Of a stretch of 18,563 nt of DNA, positions 1-4,329 are shown piece after piece. The notes beneath the pieces are model-generated. The model did not search any database. It was not told the origin of the DNA and saw nothing but the letters and a program-made list of their open reading frames with translations. Within the stretch, counting starts at the first letter, position 1. Each line of letters starts with the position of its first letter. The position numbers were made by a program, and so were the translations under genes. Source of the stretch: Minisyncoccota bacterium (GTDB lineage: Bacteria > Patescibacteriota > Minisyncoccia > Phycocordibacterales > Phycocordibacteraceae); contig JAQUAU010000015.1 in NCBI GenBank assembly GCA_028687085.1, positions 1 to 18,563 of the forward strand, in the 5' to 3' direction.

Positions 1-899
1 CGCGAAAGCGTCGCGCGCGTCGCCGAGAGCTCTGAGACTTCTCGCTCCGCCTTTCGCAAGGCTTCAGTGCGCTCGATTGTCTCATGATCTGCTGATGCAG
101 GATCGGCGACCCGATCGAGCTCGGCACTGGCCACGGCGAGCCGCTCCTGCGCATCGCGCTTCTCCTTAGCAACCCGCGCTTTCTCTTGGGTGAGATAGAG
201 ATCTTCGATCGCGAAGTAGGTCTGCGCGAGGCCGATAAGATCAGCGCGCAAGCTGTCGGCACGCTCCAGCTTCTTCACCTGATTCTCGAGGAAGCGCAGA
301 TGCGGCGCGAGCTCGCGACGAAGCGAATTGACCTGGGCGATATTCTCTTCGGTCTTACTGAGCTTCTTCTCTGCTTCTTGCTTCTTAAACTCATACACCT
401 TAAGCCCGAGCGCGTCCTCGAGCATCGCGCGACGGTCGCGATTGCTCGCGAGCAATATCCGGTCTGCCTCGCCCTGAGAAATGATGTGGTGACCGGTCTC
501 GCCGATGTTCGCGCCGGCTAAGAGCTCTTCGATATCGCGCAGGCGAACGCGCGAGCCATTGATCGAGTACTCGCTTGTCCCGTCGCGAAAGACGGCGCGC
601 TCTATCGAGACTTCGTCGAAGTCTATCTTGAACTCGCGCCGCGCATTGTCGAAGACGATGACGACCGACGCGCGGTTTGAACGCGAGACGGTGTGCGACC
701 CGCCCCAGATGAGGTCCTCGGCGCGCTTGCCGCGCATGCTCTTCATCGACTGCTCGCCGAGCGCGAAGCGGAACGCCTCGGCCACATTACTCTTGCCCGA
801 GCCGTTCGGCCCCACGATGGCCGTGGTGGAATTAGAAAAATCCAAGACCGTCTTCTTGGCGAACGATTTAAACCCGACTATTTCCAGCCGCTTGAGCAT
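1..899 (-). CDS. smc: Chromosome segregation ATPase SMC, N-terminal part (cut by window edge)
   Basis: This is the N-terminal ABC-ATPase head and the start of the coiled coil of SMC, which compacts and segregates the chromosome as a dimer, usually with ScpA and ScpB. The protein opens MLKRLEIVGFKSFAKKT, typical of the family. It carries a Walker A motif GPNGSGKSN near residues 29-37, the following LGEQSMKSMRGKRAEDLIWGG segment, and an INGSRVRLRDIEELLAG region. From about residue 165 the sequence turns into charged heptad-like coiled coil (EAEKKLSKTEENIAQVNSL). About 299 residues are visible and the C-terminal part lies beyond base 1. The ATG at 899 is the natural family start. RNase III lies upstream on the same strand, a common arrangement (rnc-smc). 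A TATACT hexamer ends 7 bases before the ATG, so any leader would be about one base. Identity is very secure. Confidence 0.96.
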   Translation of the reverse strand, partial: MLKRLEIVGFKSFAKKTVLDFSNSTTAIVGPNGSGKSNVAEAFRFALGEQSMKSMRGKRAEDLIWGGSHTVSRSNRASVVIVFDNARREFKIDFDEVSIERAVFRDGTSEYSINGSRVRLRDIEELLAGANIGETGHHIISQGEADRILLASNRDRRAMLEDALGLKVYEFKKQEAEKKLSKTEENIAQVNSLRRELAPHLRFLENQVKKLERADSLRADLIGLAQTYFAIEDLYLTQEKARVAKEKRDAQERLAVASAELDRVADPASADHETIERTEALRKAEREVSELSATRATLS

Positions 900-906
900 T
901 CACTAA

Positions 907-912
907 AGTATA
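907..912 (-). promoter_or_regulatory. Candidate -10 box of smc, near-leaderless
   Basis: On the minus strand TATACT (5 of 6 matches to TATAAT) is followed by seven bases and the smc ATG. Counting 7 nt from the last T puts +1 at about base 900, one base before the ATG. I see no Shine-Dalgarno sequence and no good -35 box. Placement is seen in the sequence; function is inferred. Confidence 0.5.
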
Positions 913-929
913 GCGCATAAAATGGTACC

Positions 930-956
930 GCCCCTCTCCAGAAATGAGAGAGGGGC
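930..956 (-). terminator. 9-bp perfect hairpin downstream of rnc, possible terminator
   Basis: GCCCCTCTC (930-938) and GAGAGGGGC (948-956) pair perfectly around a 9-nt loop. On the minus strand the hairpin comes after the rnc stop and before the smc promoter. A short T run (ATTTTAT) begins only about nine bases beyond the stem, so it is at best a weak intrinsic terminator; it could also be a dispersed palindrome. The rest of the 900-1034 gap shows only weaker imperfect stems. Confidence 0.4.
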
Positions 957-1034
957 AGTGGGGACGTGCGCTTTGTGGACGCACTGGTTGGAGCGGCAAC
1001 CACAGCACAAAAACGCTCCGAACGCAGAGTATAT

Positions 1035-1724
1035 CTACCAGCCGGTTTTATCAAGGCCGGCCTGAGCGGCGGCTTGTTCTGCTTCTTGCTTACTCTGCCC
1101 TTCTCCGCGAGCGATTTCTTCGGAGCCGATAAAAAGACCGACCGTAAAACGTTTGTCGTGGTCGGGGCCGACTTCTGAAAGCGTCTCATAGGCGGGCGTT
1201 GTGCCCCGCTTCTCCTGCGCGAGCTCCTGGAAGCGGCTCTTCGCATCTTGGTAGGAGCGATTTGCGATAACGCCATCAATCTTATTGAAAATAGTTCGAG
1301 CGATAAACGTCTCAGCAGCCGCATACCCCTGATCGAGATACACCGCGCCGATAATCGCTTCAAAGGCGTCGGCGAGGATCACGTCGCGCGCACGGCCGGT
1401 ATCCTTCGACTCACCCTTCGAGAGGAGCAAAAAATCATTGACGCCGAGTGCCTGCGAGCTCGCGGCCAAGGAGACGGTGTTTACGAGTGCGGCGCGATAC
1501 GCGGTGAGCTCGCCCTCGGGCTTAGCCGGGAACTTCTTAAAGAGAAAGTCGGTTGCGGCGAGCTCGAGCACTGCGTCGCCGAGGAACTCGAGCCGCTCGT
1601 TATGACTGCCTGCGTACTCGCGATGCTCGTTCAAATAGGAGCGGTGCGTCAAAGCCTCGACAAGGAGGTCGAGATTTTTAAACGAGAGGCCGAGTTTGGC
1701 GGCAAAAACTGAAAAATCGGGCAT
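1035..1724 (-). CDS. rnc: Ribonuclease III
   Basis: RNase III cuts double-stranded RNA, including rRNA precursors, in the cytoplasm. The 229-residue protein has the family signature HNERLEFLGDAVL. The acidic residues E46, D50, D119 and E122 (in LADAFEAIIGAVYLDQG) match the known metal-binding catalytic set. A C-terminal double-stranded RNA-binding domain runs from about residue 157 to the end (SYQDAKSRFQELAQEKRG...ARGEGQSKQEAEQAAAQAGL). I chose the ATG at 1724 (MPDFSVFAAKLGLSF) because upstream in-frame codons lie in AT-rich repeat DNA and add a non-family extension. No Shine-Dalgarno is visible. A weak TATTGT hexamer ends 7 bases before the ATG. SMC follows downstream, a conserved neighbour. 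Length and motifs are normal. Confidence 0.96.
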   Translation of the reverse strand: MPDFSVFAAKLGLSFKNLDLLVEALTHRSYLNEHREYAGSHNERLEFLGDAVLELAATDFLFKKFPAKPEGELTAYRAALVNTVSLAASSQALGVNDFLLLSKGESKDTGRARDVILADAFEAIIGAVYLDQGYAAAETFIARTIFNKIDGVIANRSYQDAKSRFQELAQEKRGTTPAYETLSEVGPDHDKRFTVGLFIGSEEIARGEGQSKQEAEQAAAQAGLDKTGW

Positions 1725-1756
1725 GCGGTAAACAATACAAGAAAATTTACAATTAT

Positions 1757-1855
1757 CAATTTTCAATTTTCAATCAATTACCAATTTTCAATGTATCAAT
1801 TGAAAATTAAAACATTGAAAATTCACTGAAAATTGAGCTTTAAAAATTGAAAATT
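1757..1855. repeat. AT-rich array of AATTTTCAA / TTGAAAATT units
   Basis: The 9-mer AATTTTCAA occurs at 1758-1766, 1765-1773 and 1783-1791. Its complement TTGAAAATT occurs at 1800-1808, 1815-1823 and 1847-1855, with a near copy CTGAAAATT at 1826-1834. Facing units make a perfect 10-bp hairpin (1783-1792 with 1799-1808, 6-nt loop) and an alternative 11-bp one (1783-1793 with 1813-1823). The array fills the gap between the nusB-Nudix and rnc genes, overlaps the TAA of the former, and is far more AT-rich than its surroundings. It may act as a weak terminator or be a dispersed simple repeat. Confidence 0.8.
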
Positions 1856-2750
1856 ATTTTGCGCTGTGATTATCGAGGAGCTTTTGGACAGCCGCAGTGA
1901 CGATAGGGAGCATATCATCATAGAAATTGAGGTCAATGATGTCCTGGAGGCGGAACCACTTCGCATCGTCGAGCCCGCCGCTCTTCTTAAGCACGATAGG
2001 CTCGAACGAAGCTGTAGCGAGGAAGAACCATACATGCTTCCTGACCTTACCCTTCTCGGGGTGGCTGGCGACATACTCGTTCTCACCGACCTGGCCTTCT
2101 ATCTTCGCCTCGAGACCGAGCTCTTCCTTAATGACACGCTTCACACCGATCTCGGGCGACGCGTCCTCCTCGATATGGCCCTTTGAGAGCGTCCAGCGGC
2201 CGAACACGTCGTGCACGAGCGCGAGATAATATTGACCGTCGTGTTTGCAATACACGATGGCGCCGCCCATCTTCTCAAGCGGGAGTTCCTCGCGCTTTAC
2301 CTTCTTACTTCCCTGCTCATCCTTGCCCGGCTCGCCGAGCTCCTTGTAGACGGCGCCGAGGACTCCGTTTACGAAGCGGCCCGATGAGTCGCCGCCGAAG
2401 GTCTTGGCGAGCTCAATAGCCTCATTGATAGCAACCTTCGCCGGTACTTGGGCTCGATCGGCGAAGAGGAGCTCAAAGAGCCCGAGGCGCAATATGTTTC
2501 GATCGACCGGCGCGATGCGCTCAAGCGGCCATTCGGGAGCAGCCTTCCCGATGACGAGATCGATATCTTCTTTCTTGGCGAGCACGCCCTTGAGGAGTCC
2601 GTCCATAAATGGCTGATCGACATCGTCGCCGCCGAACTCGGCGACATTGCGCGCGAGAATAGCTTCAGTGTCCTTTGCAGACGCGTGCGTGGTGTCCCAC
2701 TCGAAGAGCGTCTGTAAAACAACGGAGCGCGCTAAATGTCGGTTCGCCAT
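1854..2750 (-). CDS. nusB: NusB transcription antitermination factor fused to a Nudix hydrolase domain
   Basis: Residues 1-137 are a NusB domain: ANRHLARSVVLQTLFEWD at the start, then ERIAPVDRNILRLGLFELL, VPAKVAINEAIELAKTFGG and FVNGVLGAVYKEL. NusB works with NusE (S10) in antitermination and rRNA transcription. A charged linker (about 138-158) joins it to a Nudix domain (about 161-298), which in other proteins hydrolyses nucleoside diphosphates linked to another group. The Nudix box runs from G191 to L213 and keeps R205, E209, E210 and G212. It has Ala197 where the first conserved Glu is expected and Val206 in place of the Glu of the RE pair, so activity is uncertain. The fusion is one continuous frame with no sign of a frameshift. 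The ATG at 2750 begins the NusB homology. An extended -10 (TGC TATACT) lies 18 bases upstream. Family calls are secure; the Nudix substrate is unknown. Confidence 0.9.
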   Translation of the reverse strand: MANRHLARSVVLQTLFEWDTTHASAKDTEAILARNVAEFGGDDVDQPFMDGLLKGVLAKKEDIDLVIGKAAPEWPLERIAPVDRNILRLGLFELLFADRAQVPAKVAINEAIELAKTFGGDSSGRFVNGVLGAVYKELGEPGKDEQGSKKVKREELPLEKMGGAIVYCKHDGQYYLALVHDVFGRWTLSKGHIEEDASPEIGVKRVIKEELGLEAKIEGQVGENEYVASHPEKGKVRKHVWFFLATASFEPIVLKKSGGLDDAKWFRLQDIIDLNFYDDMLPIVTAAVQKLLDNHSAK

Positions 2751-2768
2751 GTAAAGATCTGTGTTCGT

Positions 2769-2777
2769 AGTATAGCA
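2769..2777 (-). promoter_or_regulatory. Candidate extended -10 promoter of nusB-Nudix
   Basis: On the minus strand TGC is directly followed by TATACT, an extended -10 arrangement. The predicted +1 is near base 2762, giving a leader of about 12 nt without an obvious Shine-Dalgarno sequence. Confidence 0.45.
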
Positions 2778-2809
2778 AACAAAACGGCCGCGCAAATCGT
2801 CGTTGTGTA

Positions 2810-2920
2810 AAACACAGAGAAATACTTATCGAGGGGGCTCCGCAGACTGACGAGGCGAGGACTGAGCGATTTTTCAGCAGAAAAATCGCGTACCCCGAGA
2901 GAAGTTATTTCTTTGTGTTT
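2810..2920. repeat. Structured palindromic element, intergenic copy
   Basis: The outer arms 2810-2827 and 2902-2920 form a stem of 18 pairs with one G-T pair and one bulge (AAACACAGAGAAAT against ATTTCTTTGTGTTT, then ACTT against AAGT). Inside is a core ending in a perfect 10-bp hairpin: GCGATTTTTC (2866-2875), loop AGCA, GAAAAATCGC (2880-2889), followed by GCGTACCCCGAGA. The core 2833-2900 aligns without gaps to 6801-6868 inside dnaE, 53 of 68 identical by my count. It lies between the bL32 stop and the nusB start, so it could also end bL32 transcription. Confidence 0.8.
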
Positions 2921-2921
2921 A

Positions 2922-3281
2922 TTAAACTCCCCCGCCGAAACCGCTGCGTGCCTTCGGACGACCGCCCGTAGCGACCTTGCCCGCGATGCCCTTGGTACCC
3001 TTCGCTTCGGCGTTCAAGTGCTCCTCATGCGCGTGCTCGTGAACGTGCTTCGCGGCAACAGGCTCGGTCGACGGACCTTTTACCTTCTTCTCTTTGGTAG
3101 CGCGCACAGCGAGTGCCGGCGCGATCTGCTTGCCGCGGTACATGCCCGTCGCTTCGTCGAGGCGGTGCGGGAGGCGCAGGTTGCCGCTCTCCTTGTCGGC
3201 AACAACGTTCATGTTCTTGAGGGCATGGTGCGACCGGCGATTATTGGTGTGCCCACGGGTATGGCGCATTCGGATTGACAT
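2922..3281 (-). CDS. rpmF: Large-subunit ribosomal protein bL32 with a long C-terminal extension
   Basis: Residues 1-53 match bL32, a 50S subunit protein: the RRSHHALK block and the GNLRLPHRLDEATGMYRGKQI block correspond to the RRSHDALK and LPHRV..YYKGR regions of the family. The four zinc-ribbon cysteines found in many bL32 proteins are absent, as in the known zinc-free paralogues. The protein is 119 residues against a usual 55-65. The extra tail is low complexity, with a His-rich stretch HVHEHAHEEH and a Gly/Arg/Lys-rich end. I chose the ATG at 3281 (MSIRMRHTRGH), preceded by AAGG about 11 bases upstream; a start four codons later is possible. A strong terminator upstream separates it from the Cys-rich gene. 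The family call is good; the role of the tail is unknown. Confidence 0.85.
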   Translation of the reverse strand: MSIRMRHTRGHTNNRRSHHALKNMNVVADKESGNLRLPHRLDEATGMYRGKQIAPALAVRATKEKKVKGPSTEPVAAKHVHEHAHEEHLNAEAKGTKGIAGKVATGGRPKARSGFGGGV

Positions 3282-3307
3282 AGGGGCAACCTTATCACAG
3301 CGCGTAT

Positions 3308-3339
3308 AAAAAGACAAAGCGCCGTCATCCAGACGGCGC
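3308..3339 (-). terminator. Intrinsic terminator after the Cys-rich gene
   Basis: GCGCCGTC (3319-3326) and GACGGCGC (3332-3339) make a perfect 8-bp GC-rich stem with a 5-nt loop. On the minus strand it is followed at once by TTTGTCTTTTT. It lies just past the stop of the gene ending at 3359 and immediately upstream of rpmF, the classical form of a Rho-independent terminator. Confidence 0.85.
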
Positions 3340-3347
3340 CCTCGAGT

Positions 3348-3380
3348 GGTTCAAAAGTTCAAGATGAGAGCTTTTGAACC
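3348..3380. repeat. 10-bp inverted repeat around the stop codon of the Cys-rich gene
   Basis: GGTTCAAAAG (3348-3357) and CTTTTGAACC (3371-3380) are perfect reverse complements with a 13-nt loop holding the TGA stop. It stands just before the terminator stem at 3319-3339 and may assist it or protect the mRNA end. Confidence 0.65.
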
Positions 3381-3619
3381 CGCATACGTTTCTTCTTTTT
3401 TTGCGTACGGTTGTACGGCGGCGGTCTCGTGCCGTCACAGCGTTGAGCCTGCGCCGGCGTTATATGGGCGCCAGTTGGCCCACAACGAGAACACTTCATT
3501 GTCTCGTTTACGATCTTTTCCGGCGCGCACCCGGGACAATGTGCACATTTTTCAAAGCCTGTTCCGGCAAGGGCCTTTTGATGCTTCTCGATGACCCAGC
3601 CGTGTTTTTTTGTTGCCAC
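3359..3619 (-). CDS. Small Cys-rich, probably zinc-binding protein of unknown function
   Basis: I do not recognise this 86-residue protein. It has a Cys/His cluster that looks like a zinc ribbon (C25, H27, C28, C31, then C43 and C46 in MKCSRC, plus C61). A strongly basic C-terminus (TQKKKKRMRVQK) suggests nucleic-acid or ribosome contact. It starts at a GTG (3619). This start is fixed by a full AGGAGG Shine-Dalgarno sequence 8 bases upstream, the best ribosome site in the window, and the gene ends in a strong terminator, so it is very likely expressed. It lies between rnhB and rpmF on the same strand. A translation-associated role is only a guess from context and charge. Reality of the gene is well supported; function is open. 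Confidence 0.75.
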   Translation of the reverse strand: MATKKHGWVIEKHQKALAGTGFEKCAHCPGCAPEKIVNETMKCSRCGPTGAHITPAQAQRCDGTRPPPYNRTQKKKKRMRVQKLSS

Positions 3620-3627
3620 TTTTTTGG

Positions 3628-3633
3628 CCTCCT
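3628..3633 (-). promoter_or_regulatory. Strong Shine-Dalgarno deciding a GTG start
   Basis: AGGAGG on the minus strand lies 8 bases before the GTG at 3619. Most other genes here show little or no such site, so this one stands out. A small 5-bp hairpin (CCATT/AATGG, 3646-3659) lies just upstream. Confidence 0.75.
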
Positions 3634-3684
3634 AAGGTACAGTGCCCATTCCCCAATGGCTGGACACAAGTGGATAGTGTAGTC

Positions 3685-4308
3685 CTATTTTGACTCAGCG
3701 TCAAGGTGAATGAATGAACGGCGGTGGATAGCGCAGAGGCCGTGTTTCCGAAGCGCTTCATAATGCGCCTTCGTCCCGTAGCCTTTATGCTTCTCGAAAC
3801 CATAGGCGGGATACGTTTTCGCCAGCTCAACCACAAGCCGATCGCGGCTGACCTTTGCTGCAATGGACGCGAGCGAGATGAGCGGGACGAGTTCGTCGCC
3901 GTCAATGATAGTCTCCTGCGAATATTCGACCGGCGCATGAAGAGAACCATCGAGCAGAATGTGGAAGTCCGACTTCCCGGTGCATTTGGAAGTCGGACTT
4001 CCAAGTTCGTCGGTGAGTTTGCGCACGCCACGCTCAACCGCGCGCCGGATGACGACCGCAATGCCCTCTTGGTCGATTGCACGCTCGCTCTCATAGGCGA
4101 CGATGAAGCGCACATCCCCTGCCATCGCGCGTGCTTCAAGCATTTCAAATATGTTCTCCCGTTTCTTTTCTGACAATTTCTTCGAGTCGGCAACGCCCGG
4201 GAACTCTTTCGCTACATCGAACCCCTCCGGCACGGCGACCACCCCCACCGAAACCGGCCCCGCCAAGGGTCCCCGCCCCGCCTCATCTACCCCGAGCATG
4301 AATCGCAT
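3685..4308 (-). CDS. rnhB: Ribonuclease HII
   Basis: RNase HII removes ribonucleotides and RNA primers from DNA-RNA hybrids. The N-terminus MRFMLGVDEAGRGPLAGPV holds the catalytic D8-E9 pair. Later blocks are DSKKLSEKKRE, ILLDGS and the ASIAAKVSRDR motif with the remaining acidic residues, then GYGTKAHYEALRKHG. The length is 207 residues, normal for the family. The start at 4308 begins the family homology; an ATG three codons later (4299) is an alternative. Residues about 103-116 (GSPTSKCTGKSDF) are an unusual loop encoded by a perfect 15-bp inverted repeat and look like an inserted element. The gene diverges from dnaE across only 21 bases, with a TATACT hexamer placed for leaderless transcription. 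Identity is secure. Confidence 0.95.
   Translation of the reverse strand: MRFMLGVDEAGRGPLAGPVSVGVVAVPEGFDVAKEFPGVADSKKLSEKKRENIFEMLEARAMAGDVRFIVAYESERAIDQEGIAVVIRRAVERGVRKLTDELGSPTSKCTGKSDFHILLDGSLHAPVEYSQETIIDGDELVPLISLASIAAKVSRDRLVVELAKTYPAYGFEKHKGYGTKAHYEALRKHGLCAIHRRSFIHLDAESK
3963..4002. repeat. 15-bp inverted repeat inside rnhB
   Basis: GGAAGTCCGACTTCC (3963-3977) and GGAAGTCGGACTTCC (3988-4002) are exact reverse complements around a 10-nt loop. Each arm is also nearly self-complementary. It lies in frame in rnhB and codes for an extra loop between the helix ending in LTDEL and the conserved ILLDGS strand. Confidence 0.9.
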
Positions 4309-4314
4309 GAGACC

Positions 4315-4320
4315 AGTATA
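4315..4320 (-). promoter_or_regulatory. Candidate -10 box of rnhB, leaderless
   Basis: TATACT on the minus strand is followed by six bases (GGTCTC) and the ATG at 4308, so +1 at 7 nt from the hexamer is the A of the ATG. It shares four bases with the opposite -10 of dnaE. No -35 match was seen. Confidence 0.55.
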
Positions 4321-4322
4321 AT
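4317..4322 (+). promoter_or_regulatory. Candidate consensus -10 box of dnaE, leaderless
   Basis: A perfect TATAAT ends 7 bases before the dnaE ATG (4330), so +1 is predicted at 4329 or 4330. No Shine-Dalgarno sequence is present in the 21-base gap and no clear -35 box was found. Confidence 0.6.
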
Positions 4323-4329
4323 CGAAAGT

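Noticed and set aside
957..1034. Possible tRNA or small RNA in the rnc-smc gap
   Set aside because: Some short stems exist (GGAGCG/CGCTCC) but no cloverleaf or T-loop could be fitted.
1854..2750. NusB-Nudix fusion as a frameshift or assembly artefact
   Set aside because: The frame is continuous through a plausible charged linker with no internal stop or start pattern suggesting two genes; kept as a true fusion.
3340..3380. GGTTCAAAAG looking like a tRNA T-arm
   Set aside because: It is one arm of an inverted repeat at a gene end; no acceptor, D or anticodon arms are present.
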